Positions 1 through 8,483 of a DNA stretch of 40,588 nt are shown here, piece after piece (the first letter of the stretch is position 1; each line of letters starts with the position of its first letter). The position numbers and the translations under genes were made by a program. The notes under the pieces were generated by a model. The model was not told the DNA's origin. It saw nothing but the letters and a program-made list of their open reading frames with translations, and made no database searches. Source of the DNA: Deltaproteobacteria bacterium (lineage in GTDB: Bacteria; Desulfobacterota; Desulfobacteria; Desulfobacterales; ETH-SRB1); assembly GCA_030272815.1 (NCBI GenBank), contig JAJSZT010000028.1, positions 1 to 40,588 on the forward strand. Direction: 5' to 3'.

Positions 1-1
1 T

Positions 2-814
2 GAGATCATTGTAGTTGACAATGCTTCTGCGGATGGCAGCCCTGAGGCGGTGGAACAATCTTTCCCCCAAGTAAAGCTAATCCGCAACAATGAAAATTAT
101 GGATTTGCGAAGGCTAACAATCAGGGATTTAAGCTGGCGAGAGGAAAATCGATCCTGATGCTGAATTCTGATACTGTCTTCATCGAGTCTGGCATGAGGG
201 CAATGCTCAATCATTTCTGGTCAGATTCCACAATAGGGATTCTTGCCCCCCGGCTTTTGAACGTCGACGCCAGTATTCAAAATAGCTGCCGCAAGTTCTT
301 CTCGTTTTTCAGGACAAATTATGAACCACCTGACAGAATTCTGAGCAGACTCCCCGATTTCGCCGGTCGGTTTCTGCATATACATAATGTACACAAAATG
401 ACAGAGCCATCTGATATAGATTATGCCATCGGAGCCGCACTCTTGATAAAAAGAAATGTTATAGATAAAATAGGCGGTCTTGATGAAGATTTCTTTTTCT
501 ACGGTGAAGAGACCGATTTCTGTCTTCAAGCACATAATTTTGGATACAGAGTTGTATACTATCCCCATTTCAGAATAATTCATATCAGGGGCCAAAGCAC
601 AGCCGAAGAGCAAAGTTATTTTGGCCTGTATCACGGCTATAAGAGCAAGTATTACTATTTGAAGAAAAATCATTCCTATCTAACATACAGGCTTTTCTGG
701 CTACGTAAGGTATTCCAGATCTTTTTAGTTATGGTATATAACTTAGTGAGGAGCGATTTCGAAAGATATCGGAACAACAAGAAAATCCTTGGTGCTCATT
801 TTAAGGAATTTTGA
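2..814 (+). CDS. GT2-family glycosyltransferase, 5' end outside the window
   Basis: This is an inverting, nucleotide-sugar-dependent glycosyltransferase of the WcaA/rhamnosyltransferase type, expected at the cytoplasmic face of the membrane adding a sugar to a lipid-linked polysaccharide repeat. The frame is open from base 2, so the true start lies upstream. The visible part begins in the first Rossmann strand with EIIVVDNASADGS, continues with NNENYGFAKANNQG, and has the metal-binding DxD-like MLNSDT. The acceptor region YGEETDFCLQAHNFGYRV is typical of GT2 rhamnosyltransferases. A basic, aromatic C-terminal segment may contact the membrane. A 40-bp gap precedes the ligase-like gene, consistent with one operon. 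The sugar and acceptor cannot be told from sequence. The family call is firm. Confidence 0.9.
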   Translation, partial: EIIVVDNASADGSPEAVEQSFPQVKLIRNNENYGFAKANNQGFKLARGKSILMLNSDTVFIESGMRAMLNHFWSDSTIGILAPRLLNVDASIQNSCRKFFSFFRTNYEPPDRILSRLPDFAGRFLHIHNVHKMTEPSDIDYAIGAALLIKRNVIDKIGGLDEDFFFYGEETDFCLQAHNFGYRVVYYPHFRIIHIRGQSTAEEQSYFGLYHGYKSKYYYLKKNHSYLTYRLFWLRKVFQIFLVMVYNLVRSDFERYRNNKKILGAHFKEF

Positions 815-854
815 AGACAGTAAAGAATGGATCTCAATAAGGCAGGTGGTCTGA

Positions 855-2177
855 ATGGGCTTTTTTGAACAAGTGTTCGCAACGAGCTTTGGATTTTATA
901 CTGCGGGAGGACTATTTGTTCTGCTGATTGCTTGCGTGATTATGAGAGTAACGGGCAACTTTGCCCCGGTAGGAATATTTTTGTATCAGCTAAAGCCCAT
1001 TATTAACCTGGGTTACAAGTATAGAATTGCGGGAATAAACCTTCAAAGCGTAACCACTATCCTGTTTCTCGGAATCCTTGGCCTGTATGTTTTGTTCACA
1101 AAGAAAGTAGAAAAGAGCAAAGGGTATTATCTGACGCTTGCCCTTGTAATCCTATACGTAACCTGGGTTTGCCTTTCGACAGCGGCTAATAACCCTTCGA
1201 TGCAAGCATTGCCAGATGTTCTCAAGTCAATAATATTGGTACCTATATTCTTTGGGGGATATGTATTTTTCTATGAGCCCCAAAATAGAGTAAAAAATAT
1301 GGTCATTTATCTGGTTGTAATCAACTTGATTACCGTTATTGGATACCTTCAAATGATACATATCGTTCCTTACACTTACCATACAGCTATCGGTAGACAA
1401 ATAGTAAAAAGGGTCACGTGCGGCTATTTTGGCCCAAGAGATTACATTAATTTTGTTATTATTGGGCTTGCCTTTATCTTTTACCTAACCGATGTGTCTG
1501 ACCGATTATGGGTTAAAATAGTTTCATGGGGATCTTTTGCATTTTGGCTGCCAGTCATTTACTATACATACCTTAGGAGCGGGTATATCGCTTTATTTGC
1601 CCTGATCATGGCTTACTTTTTTTTTCAAAAAAAAACCGGTAAGCTCATTCTCTTCATTGGAATATTTGTAATAGTCGCTATGCTGGTGGCAGAGACGCTC
1701 TCAGGGATCTTCGAACATACAATCACAAGCATAGAAACGGGCAGCTATGAGAAACTTGGTCATAACCGATTGGGAGGCTGGATACAAATGTTCCGATACT
1801 TTTTTAATGGCCCTGTTCATAAATGGCTTATAGGATATGGCGCCGTTCCTGTAATCCATGGCCATGTCATTAATGACGCTCATAATGATTACATCAAGGT
1901 TCTTTTGGAAACAGGATTCGTTGGTTTCGCCCTTTTCTACTGCTTTATAGGGCTTTGTGCCAAAGAGGCCGTAAAATGCATGAGAGAGCATCCGGTCAGA
2001 GAAGAACGGGCTCTGGGTGGCATTGCAGTAGCACTTTTTGTGGCGACAGGACTCTATGGAATCACTGTGCGCCCATCAGATTACCCTGTGTTGCTGCTTT
2101 TCATGATTTCCATGTCGTCGTACATCTTTGTTTCAAAGCATAAGACCGAGGGTGAAGCCAGAGGGGCGGTGTCATGA
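855..2177 (+). CDS. O-antigen ligase / Wzy-like polymerase membrane protein
   Basis: A 440-residue polytopic inner-membrane protein with about ten to twelve hydrophobic segments. It carries signatures of the O-antigen ligase/polymerase family (Wzy_C, PF04932): RSGYIALF near residues 241-248 and HNDYIKVLLETGFVGF near 343-358, which follows a large periplasmic loop. In the family these proteins join undecaprenyl-linked repeats or ligate chains at the periplasmic face. In an exosortase-linked locus this is most likely the repeat-unit polymerase, though ligase activity cannot be excluded. The ATG has an AGGTGG-like ribosome binding site, and the stop overlaps the next start by four bases (ATGA), suggesting translational coupling. 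Confidence 0.85.
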   Translation: MGFFEQVFATSFGFYTAGGLFVLLIACVIMRVTGNFAPVGIFLYQLKPIINLGYKYRIAGINLQSVTTILFLGILGLYVLFTKKVEKSKGYYLTLALVILYVTWVCLSTAANNPSMQALPDVLKSIILVPIFFGGYVFFYEPQNRVKNMVIYLVVINLITVIGYLQMIHIVPYTYHTAIGRQIVKRVTCGYFGPRDYINFVIIGLAFIFYLTDVSDRLWVKIVSWGSFAFWLPVIYYTYLRSGYIALFALIMAYFFFQKKTGKLILFIGIFVIVAMLVAETLSGIFEHTITSIETGSYEKLGHNRLGGWIQMFRYFFNGPVHKWLIGYGAVPVIHGHVINDAHNDYIKVLLETGFVGFALFYCFIGLCAKEAVKCMREHPVREERALGGIAVALFVATGLYGITVRPSDYPVLLLFMISMSSYIFVSKHKTEGEARGAVS

Positions 2178-3313
2178 GGTCGGTCATTGTTATGTCGAAT
2201 AATGACTGGTGGTATCACAACCCAACATCGCCCATCCAGATTGCCAAGGAATTTGCCAAGGACCACAAAGTGCTTTTTGTGAATTCTATCTCTTTTGGAA
2301 TGCCTAGCCAGAAAGAAAGGGATTTTTTCGCGAAGCTCACAAGAAAAGTTAAGAGTTATATAACATTTTTCAGAAAGGTGGGGACAAGTCTTCATGTCCT
2401 CAGTCCAGTGTCTATCCCGAGTTTTAGCAATCCGGGCATCGTTGCTCTGAATAAACTCATCCTGCAATGGCAAATAGAGCTCGGATTAAGGATGGCTGGA
2501 TTGGAGCACCCAATTTGTATCGTGGCCAATCCCATGTTTCAAAGCGGTGGGGTGCCCTCCAACTGCTTCAAATTAATTTATTTCGTCACAGACAAATATG
2601 ATAGCAAGAAGCTTCCGAACAAAGAGGCAGTAATTGAGGCAGATAGAAAGATGGCCAAACGTGCGGATGTTATTGTCTGCGTCAGCCATGCTTTATTTAA
2701 GTACTATAACGGAATGTATGGGAAAACCAAGGTGATTACACATGGAGTGAACTACGAACACTTCTCAAGAGCCAATGAGAATACATTGAATTGGCCCGAT
2801 GACATGAAAGATTTGAGAAAACCTATTGTTGGGTTCATGGGTGCGATAGATGCGAAGACTGTTGACCCTGACCTTCTTGTATATCTACTTAAGAAAAACT
2901 CGAAAAAGACATTTATCTTCGTTGGGAACCTAAGTAATAACATCAGCTATTTGAATGAGTATGAAAACGCCTATTTTCTTGGTCAGAAGCATTTTAATGA
3001 ATTACCACGGTATCTATCCAAATTCGATGTTGCCTTAATGCCGTTCAATAATTCTGAATGGATCCGATACTGTAATCCCATAAAACTCAAAGAATACTTG
3101 GCAGCGGGCCTTCCGGTTGTTTCCATTAATATTAAAGAGGCCGAGCCCTATGGGGATATTATGTATCTGGCATCAAACTATGAAGAGTTTAATAAACTTT
3201 TGAACATTGCCATCAAGGAAGATTCTATTCAGCTTAGGAGGGATAGACAAGAAAGGATGTCTGGAGAAACTTGGGCGGAGAAGGTAAATCAGCTAAAGGA
3301 ATTAATAAATTGA
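2174..3313 (+). CDS. GT4-like glycosyltransferase
   Basis: A 379-residue GT-B fold transferase. The C-terminal nucleotide-sugar half is recognisable from KPIVGFMGAIDAK (about residue 215 onward) and from NPIKLKEYLAAGLPVVS, where the loop around the expected E-x7-E motif contacts the donor. The N-terminal half is less conserved and contains VIVCVSHALF, typical of the linker strand in group 1 transferases. The start codon overlaps the stop of the ligase-like gene. It probably adds one sugar of the repeat unit in the cytoplasm. Donor and linkage are unknown. Family assignment is good. Confidence 0.85.
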   Translation: MRSVIVMSNNDWWYHNPTSPIQIAKEFAKDHKVLFVNSISFGMPSQKERDFFAKLTRKVKSYITFFRKVGTSLHVLSPVSIPSFSNPGIVALNKLILQWQIELGLRMAGLEHPICIVANPMFQSGGVPSNCFKLIYFVTDKYDSKKLPNKEAVIEADRKMAKRADVIVCVSHALFKYYNGMYGKTKVITHGVNYEHFSRANENTLNWPDDMKDLRKPIVGFMGAIDAKTVDPDLLVYLLKKNSKKTFIFVGNLSNNISYLNEYENAYFLGQKHFNELPRYLSKFDVALMPFNNSEWIRYCNPIKLKEYLAAGLPVVSINIKEAEPYGDIMYLASNYEEFNKLLNIAIKEDSIQLRRDRQERMSGETWAEKVNQLKELIN

Positions 3314-3332
3314 CCACAGACACACACGGACG
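3314..3332 (+). repeat. Dispersed CCACAGAC-type intergenic repeat
   Basis: This GA/CA-rich sequence occupies the short gap before the nucleotidyltransferase gene. Close variants occur at about 5147-5169, 5966-5995, 12528-12547, 13901-13917 (inverted) and 23815-23838. Because it fills the space where a ribosome binding site should be, the downstream gene lacks a clear Shine-Dalgarno sequence. Confidence 0.6.
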
Positions 3333-3341
3333 AACAGATAC

Positions 3342-4049
3342 ATGAAAGCTATTATTCTTGCCGCTGGCATGGGAACGCGATTGGGGATGGTAACAAATTC
3401 GCTTCCCAAATGTCTCCTTAAGATCGGAGATAAGACTGTCATTGAGATGCAAATAGAGATTCTGAATCAATTCGGAATCAACGATGTGGCTGTGGTTATA
3501 GGGTACAAGGGAGGTATGGTGCGAAGTCTTCTGAAAGATCGTGCAACGTATGTTGTTAACGAAGCTTATAACCACTCAAACAGCTCATATTCGTTGTACC
3601 TTGCCAGAAAGGGGTTGGAAAATGGCTGGCTGCACTTGAATTGCGATCTCTTGTTTTCTCATGGCATCCTCGGAAATATATTAAGCGAAGGGAATGACAA
3701 TTCAATTGTAGTCGATTTTGATCTTAAGCCAACCGATGACCAGGAAAAAGTGTGTATTGATGAGGATGGCGTTATTGTGGAAATGAGCAAAACAATACCA
3801 TACGACAGGGCGCACGGCAAGACGATTGGTATGGCGTGTTTTTCGGCCGGCGGCGCCAAAGCGGTTCTAACTCATCTCGATTCGGTTGTTAACAGTGGTC
3901 ACAGAAACCGCTGGTTCTTTTCTATCATCGCGGATGTGCTTGATCAAGTACCCTTTAAGGCAGTTAGTACGGACGGGGAGTTCTGGGCCGAAATCGATAC
4001 GCCGGAAGATTTAGCATACGCACGGAAGGTTCTGGGTGAAAAGGGGTGA
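3342..4049 (+). CDS. LicC-like nucleotidyltransferase (NTP transferase family)
   Basis: A 235-residue nucleotidyltransferase that would activate a phosphorylated small molecule with NTP, releasing pyrophosphate. The N-terminal signature AAGMGTRLG (residues 7-15) is followed by PKCLLKIGDK. SNSSYSLYLAR and the C-terminal WAEIDTPEDLAYA resemble the short LicC-type cytidylyltransferases (choline-phosphate and capsule-substituent enzymes) more than long sugar-1-phosphate enzymes such as RmlA or GalU. It lies 24 bp ahead of a GAPDH-like gene and near HAD and glycerate kinase genes. This suggests, as inference, that the substrate may be a three-carbon phosphate rather than a hexose phosphate. A hexose or heptose phosphate remains possible. 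Confidence 0.8.
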   Translation: MKAIILAAGMGTRLGMVTNSLPKCLLKIGDKTVIEMQIEILNQFGINDVAVVIGYKGGMVRSLLKDRATYVVNEAYNHSNSSYSLYLARKGLENGWLHLNCDLLFSHGILGNILSEGNDNSIVVDFDLKPTDDQEKVCIDEDGVIVEMSKTIPYDRAHGKTIGMACFSAGGAKAVLTHLDSVVNSGHRNRWFFSIIADVLDQVPFKAVSTDGEFWAEIDTPEDLAYARKVLGEKG

Positions 4050-4073
4050 AAATATAATGAAAGGGGTAACCAT

Positions 4074-5120
4074 ATGAATGTAAGAATGGCAATCAATGGG
4101 TTTGGCAGGATTGGCAGGGCTGTTTACAGAATTTGCCTAAAGCATAAGGATCTTGAGATTGTGGCAATCAATGATGTTAATCCTGATAATCAAAATATAG
4201 CCTATCTGTTGAAGTATGATTCAACCTACGGGAGACTGAGAAATGCTGTCAGTGCTGATGAAGAGAATTTGAATGTTGATGAAAAAAAGACAAGGCTTTT
4301 TCATAAGGAAGACATTGCTCAAGTTCCCTGGCAAGATGTCGGGGTTGATATTGTTGTAGATTCATCAGGTATTCACAGAAATCTCTTGAGCGCCAGGAAG
4401 TTAAAATCCAGGGGTATCAAACATTGTATTGTGACGAACTCGCCAAAGGAAGAGGAGCTCGACAAAACAATTATTATGGGCGTCAACGAAAACAGCATAG
4501 AGAAAGAAACCGATTTTCTGATCTCCAGTAGCATCTGCGATGCGAACGCCTTCTGTCCGGTAGCCAATGTCCTGGATAGGGAATTTGGCATAGATCACGG
4601 CTTTTTGACCACTTTGCACCCATGGCTTGGTTATCAGAATCTCCTTGATGGACCTTCAATTTCCTATGCCACACCCGGAAAGATTCATGATTATTATGCG
4701 TTAGGCAGAGCAAGCACTAACTCCCTTATACCGAAAACCACATCGGCCATATCGGCTTCCTGCAAGGTCCTCAAACAACTTACAGGGAAGTTCTTGTGTT
4801 TGTCATTTCGAGTGCCCACACTTATCGTTGGTTCAGCAGATATTTCCGTCAAATTGAATAAAGATGCTGAAGTGGACACAATCAAGGAAATTTTCGAACA
4901 GGAGGAGAAGAAACAGGACCTAAAGATTTTCCGCAATCACGATGAAGGTCTTGTTTCTGCTGATTTCATTGCGTCTGATTGTTCTTCCAATATTGATCAT
5001 AGATGGACAATGATGAATGATGCCAATTACCTGAAAATGATCCTCTGGTATGATAATGAATGGGGATACAGCTCAAGAGTTGTTGACCTTGTGAGGTATC
5101 TGGGATCACAATGGGTGTAA
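4074..5120 (+). CDS. Divergent GAPDH-family dehydrogenase
   Basis: A 348-residue homologue of phosphorylating glyceraldehyde-3-phosphate dehydrogenase. The NAD-binding start INGFGRIGRAVYR (residues 7-19), the histidine in LTTLHPW (His182), LDGPS, the arginine in FRVPT, and LWYDNEWGYSSRVVDL near the C-terminus are conserved. The catalytic loop is not canonical: where glycolytic enzymes have SCTTNC, this one reads ICDANAF, keeping the cysteine (Cys155) and asparagine but losing the two threonines. It lies inside a polysaccharide operon after a nucleotidyltransferase and before a HAD hydrolase and a glycerate kinase. It is therefore more likely a pathway-specific aldehyde dehydrogenase than housekeeping GapA. 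The substrate is unknown; glyceraldehyde 3-phosphate or an activated derivative is a guess. Confidence 0.85.
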   Translation: MNVRMAINGFGRIGRAVYRICLKHKDLEIVAINDVNPDNQNIAYLLKYDSTYGRLRNAVSADEENLNVDEKKTRLFHKEDIAQVPWQDVGVDIVVDSSGIHRNLLSARKLKSRGIKHCIVTNSPKEEELDKTIIMGVNENSIEKETDFLISSSICDANAFCPVANVLDREFGIDHGFLTTLHPWLGYQNLLDGPSISYATPGKIHDYYALGRASTNSLIPKTTSAISASCKVLKQLTGKFLCLSFRVPTLIVGSADISVKLNKDAEVDTIKEIFEQEEKKQDLKIFRNHDEGLVSADFIASDCSSNIDHRWTMMNDANYLKMILWYDNEWGYSSRVVDLVRYLGSQWV

Positions 5121-5146
5121 TTCGTCGCACTAAGCAGTTGGCAGGA

Positions 5147-5169
5147 GACCCGCACAGACCCGCACAGAC
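5147..5169 (+). repeat. Tandem GACCCGCACA repeat, CCACAGAC family
   Basis: Two imperfect ten-base units sit between the GAPDH-like and HAD genes. They belong to the same family as the repeat before the nucleotidyltransferase gene. Confidence 0.55.
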
Positions 5170-5205
5170 TATTTTTTTTGAACTTCTGTTCTCACTTGTT
5201 TGCAA

Positions 5206-5961
5206 ATGAAAATTCTGGCATTGGATTTTGACGGTGTCATCTGTAATTCGCTGCTTGAATGTCTCATCAATTCGTACAATTCCTTTAACATAGTTGGAGA
5301 AACGCTTGCTAAGAGGCTTTATAAGCTTGAGCAAATAGCACAAACAGAGGTCGAAACATTTAGGAGGTTTCGTCCTCTTGTGAGGGTGGCAAAAGAATAT
5401 TATGCGTTATGGCTCCTGATCAGGAAACATCAGTCTATAGATCCAAGAAAAAGTATCAGGGAGCAGGCAAGGGTGACGGATCACAAGTTGGAGGAATTCA
5501 ATTCTATTTTTTATGCAGAGAGAAAGGTATGGTTAGATAAGGACGCAAAATCATGGTTCCGGTATAATCCTTTATACGACGGAATGAAAAAAGCTTTATT
5601 CAAGATACTTGATAAAGAAAATGTATTTATAGTCTCTTCCAAAAACGCATGGGCAATAAAGGCTATTTTAGGATATAACGAAATGTCTGTAGCTGATGGT
5701 AAAATATTGGGTTCTGATTCGGGGATGGACAAAGACGCTCTTTTTCATCAATTAAGCCAAAGACATTCAATCAGGTTTTCCAATATCATTTTTTTGGATG
5801 ACAACCTGAGTAATTTGCTGACAGCAAAAGATATGGGTATATCGGTTTTTTTTGCTTCATGGGGATATTCCATGGAAAGCGAGAAAAAGCAGATATATGA
5901 GATGGGTATCCCAGCAGTTGCGCTGGAGGACTTTGGTGAATGGGCGGTTGAGGAGATTTAG
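5206..5961 (+). CDS. HAD-superfamily hydrolase
   Basis: A 251-residue haloacid-dehalogenase-type protein, probably a phosphatase acting on a small phosphorylated metabolite. Motif I is LDFDGVICNS with the nucleophile Asp7 and Asp9, motif II is IVSSKN (Ser144), and motif IV is IFLDDNLSN (Asp198 and Asp199). A helical insertion of about 110 residues between motifs I and II forms a C1-type cap. The ATG at 5206 is preferred over an in-frame TTG six bases upstream because motif I then starts at residue 7, as usual. Its place between the GAPDH-like and glycerate kinase genes suggests removal of a phosphate in the same pathway (inference). The exact substrate is not predictable. Confidence 0.8.
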   Translation: MKILALDFDGVICNSLLECLINSYNSFNIVGETLAKRLYKLEQIAQTEVETFRRFRPLVRVAKEYYALWLLIRKHQSIDPRKSIREQARVTDHKLEEFNSIFYAERKVWLDKDAKSWFRYNPLYDGMKKALFKILDKENVFIVSSKNAWAIKAILGYNEMSVADGKILGSDSGMDKDALFHQLSQRHSIRFSNIIFLDDNLSNLLTAKDMGISVFFASWGYSMESEKKQIYEMGIPAVALEDFGEWAVEEI

Positions 5962-5965
5962 TGCG

Positions 5966-5995
5966 CCACAGACCCACGCAGATTGACACAGACAA
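5966..5995 (+). repeat. CCACAGAC-type intergenic repeat
   Basis: This gap between the HAD and glycerate kinase genes consists almost wholly of the CCACAGACCCACGCAGA-like dispersed repeat. It leaves no obvious ribosome binding site of its own. Confidence 0.55.
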
Positions 5996-6007
5996 CAAAT
6001 AATACCT

Positions 6008-7159
6008 ATGAATATTCTAATTTCCACCGATTCACATAAAGATTTTGCGTCATCCCAGCAGGTAGGAGAATGGATTAAGTGTGGATTAAGAGAGGTTTCA
6101 TCGGATTTCAATATCAACGTACTTCCCATAGGTGACGGGGGAGAGGGGACGATTGAAGCCATTCTGACCGCACAGGGGGGACAAGTCATCTCATGCAAAG
6201 TTCACGATCCATTATTCCGGCCACGGTTGGCTAAAATCGGAATGTTCAACGATGCTGAAAGAACAGCGGTTATCGAGATTGCCGAGGCTTCCGGTTCCGC
6301 TGTTTTGGCTCCTCATGAGCGGGATACAATGCTGGCAACATCTTTTGGAACAGGAGAAATGATTCATTGCGTGCTTGACCGGAACTGCCGCCACATAATC
6401 GTCGGATTGGGAGGCAGTATTGTGAGCGACGGTGGTATGGGCATGGCTCAGGCACTTGGCGCTCGCTTTTATGATACAGAAGGCATTGAATTGAGCCCGG
6501 AAAACAATAAAGGTTTCAATGTGTTAAGCTTGCATAGAGTTGCCAAGATCGATATGGGAAATCAGCTTCGGAGAGTGCACTCTGTAAATGTGTCTATCGC
6601 TGCCGATGTGAGGACTAAACTACTGGGTCCGCAGGGACAAGCAGCCATATTTGGTCCGCAAAAAGGTGCTACCCCTGAACAAATAGAATTTATCGATGAG
6701 GGTTTGAGGAATTGGTCCATTGTATTGCATAGAACGTTTGGTAAGAATTTTGATGTGGAGTTTGCCGGGGCGGCTGGCGGCCTGGGCGCAGGTCTCGCAG
6801 CCTTTCTTGGAGGAAGATTGGAACTGGGAATAGATTTGGTGCTGAGAGAGATTGACTTTGAGGAAAAACTCAATGCTTCGGACTTGGTTATTACGGGTGA
6901 GGGTAGGCTGGACAAGACAAGCTTACACGGAAAGGCGAGTTGCGTCATAGCTACTAAGGCTCAGGAAATGGGCAAGGCGGTTGTTGGATTGTTTGGCGTT
7001 GTGTTGTTGGACTCTGAGCGCAGTAGAGAATTTTTTGACAAGATAATACGCGCTTTTCCATCAGGAATCCAAAGCGACAGCATTTCCATTGAAAAATGTA
7101 AAATAGGTATAATTCAGGCCGGAAAACGGGCCGGCGAATGGATACGGGCCAGAAACTAA
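6008..7159 (+). CDS. Glycerate kinase (GlxK/GarK family)
   Basis: A full-length, 383-residue class II glycerate kinase; the family normally has about 380 residues and uses ATP to phosphorylate D-glycerate, generally at C2. Visible signatures are IGDGGEGT (residues 41-48), TSFGTGEMI, IVGLGGSIVSDGGMGMA (131-147), AGAAGGLGAGLAAFLGG and the C-terminal ITGEGRLDKTSLHGKA (295-310). Housekeeping copies usually sit with glyoxylate or galactarate genes. This one is embedded in a polysaccharide operon between a HAD hydrolase and a methyltransferase, which hints that 2-phosphoglycerate or a related compound is made for activation or attachment (inference). The family call is strong. Confidence 0.92.
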   Translation: MNILISTDSHKDFASSQQVGEWIKCGLREVSSDFNINVLPIGDGGEGTIEAILTAQGGQVISCKVHDPLFRPRLAKIGMFNDAERTAVIEIAEASGSAVLAPHERDTMLATSFGTGEMIHCVLDRNCRHIIVGLGGSIVSDGGMGMAQALGARFYDTEGIELSPENNKGFNVLSLHRVAKIDMGNQLRRVHSVNVSIAADVRTKLLGPQGQAAIFGPQKGATPEQIEFIDEGLRNWSIVLHRTFGKNFDVEFAGAAGGLGAGLAAFLGGRLELGIDLVLREIDFEEKLNASDLVITGEGRLDKTSLHGKASCVIATKAQEMGKAVVGLFGVVLLDSERSREFFDKIIRAFPSGIQSDSISIEKCKIGIIQAGKRAGEWIRARN

Positions 7160-7268
7160 CCACGGACAGCAAGAGACTTTTGTCAGACATCCGCTTTGGA
7201 ATGGTTTCTGAGTGTAAGGGTCCCATGATATTGATGAAATATTTACTAAGAAAAAAAATGTGTTTGCA

Positions 7269-8126
7269 ATGAACTATTTTTCTTCAAGCAAGATCGCCTG
7301 TATTCACAGTGTTGAGCATTATAGGCAGAGTATCTACTCTGATCTGGACCCAAACAAAACAGTCGACTTTTTTGTCCGAAAGTATGTAAAACCTATCTCA
7401 AAGCGTGTCAATATAACAAAAACCGTAATGGCTGATGGCGGAGCTGGGTATGGCTGGCTGTCATTAGCGTTTCTCTTTTCCGGCGGTAAGCAGGCTATTC
7501 TGATAGAACCCGACGAAAAGCGTTTGGCAGCGGCAAAAAAGATCACAAAGATAGCGGGTGTCTCTGAAAGGTGTGATTTTCTTTGCAGAAAGATACAGGA
7601 AAACGGATTGGGTACTGACGAAGTTGACCTGTTTGCCGCTGTTGAAGTATTGGAGCATATAGGCAAGAACAACGTGAAACATGCGATTCGAGGCATTGCA
7701 CGTGCAGCGCGGTCTTGTGTAATTATCACAACGCCTAACAGAATATTTCCTATTGTGGCACATGATACTCGGTTGCCTTTCGCTCACTGGATGCCCCAAA
7801 ATCTTCGTACTACATATGCTCGTTTATTTAACAGAGAATCTCTGGATGATGGAAACTATTTCCTCTCTCCCTGCGATCTCTTGTCCCTTTCCAAGAAATT
7901 TCAGCCAGACACGAAGATCGGCACCTTTTCCTCAGTTGAGGAATTTCGAGCCTTTTACCCGCATTACCTTCCGTATGGGCGGAATCCATCGAAGCGAATT
8001 CGCAAGAAACCGAATCCTTTCCTGGAATTCTACTTGCACATGGCATCGGTTATTTTACAATATAGAGCTTATTGGATTGCGCCAAATATGGCTTCAATTT
8101 GGATACGCCGTACATGTGAGCACTGA
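7269..8126 (+). CDS. SAM-dependent methyltransferase, class I
   Basis: A methyltransferase of about 285 residues, starting at ATG 7269 or at the in-frame GTG at 7260. Motif I is ADGGAGYGWLSL (about residues 58-69 counted from the GTG), followed by the acidic strand-2 end ILIEPDEKRL that binds the ribose of S-adenosylmethionine. Further on are LFAAVEVLEHIGKNN and IITTPN, typical of Methyltransf_11/23 proteins. The C-terminal 110 residues are poorly conserved and probably bind the acceptor. In polysaccharide loci such enzymes usually O-methylate a sugar or substituent. It is the last gene before a decayed toxin-antitoxin pair. The acceptor is unknown. Confidence 0.82.
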   Translation: MNYFSSSKIACIHSVEHYRQSIYSDLDPNKTVDFFVRKYVKPISKRVNITKTVMADGGAGYGWLSLAFLFSGGKQAILIEPDEKRLAAAKKITKIAGVSERCDFLCRKIQENGLGTDEVDLFAAVEVLEHIGKNNVKHAIRGIARAARSCVIITTPNRIFPIVAHDTRLPFAHWMPQNLRTTYARLFNRESLDDGNYFLSPCDLLSLSKKFQPDTKIGTFSSVEEFRAFYPHYLPYGRNPSKRIRKKPNPFLEFYLHMASVILQYRAYWIAPNMASIWIRRTCEH

Positions 8127-8204
8127 GAGGGAGCCACGACGTGTCGACAGTGTTTTTGCGTTTGGATTGTGCAATTCCTTTTCTAAAGTGACTGAGAGTT
8201 AGAA

Positions 8205-8483
8205 ATGAGTCAAGTAATTGAAGTATCATTGGACAATCGGGAGCGTATAGTAATACCGCGAGAGCTTCAAAGTCGTCTCAAGTTGATGCCATGGATGACA
8301 TTGATGGTAGAAGAAGGAAGTGATGGACAGGTGTGTTTAAGTAACCACGCAGAGTTCCCGCTAATAATTGACAAGCAGGGCGTACTGGTTGTCAGAGCAA
8401 AACCAGTCGGTGATCTGGCAGATGTTACCAGGTATGAGCGCGATCATTGTGTGCTGGAACTCTCACAGCGAGTGGATTCATAA
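8205..8483 (+). CDS. AbrB/MazE-type antitoxin-like protein
   Basis: A 92-residue protein with an N-terminal swapped-hairpin AbrB-like domain (IEVSLDNRERIVIPRELQSRL), the usual DNA-binding fold of VapB/MazE antitoxins. The C-terminal half would bind the toxin. The reading frame is intact, but the partner PIN gene immediately downstream is internally deleted, so this may be an orphan antitoxin or a decaying pair. It lies within the polysaccharide operon between a methyltransferase gene and algD. Confidence 0.75.
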   Translation: MSQVIEVSLDNRERIVIPRELQSRLKLMPWMTLMVEEGSDGQVCLSNHAEFPLIIDKQGVLVVRAKPVGDLADVTRYERDHCVLELSQRVDS

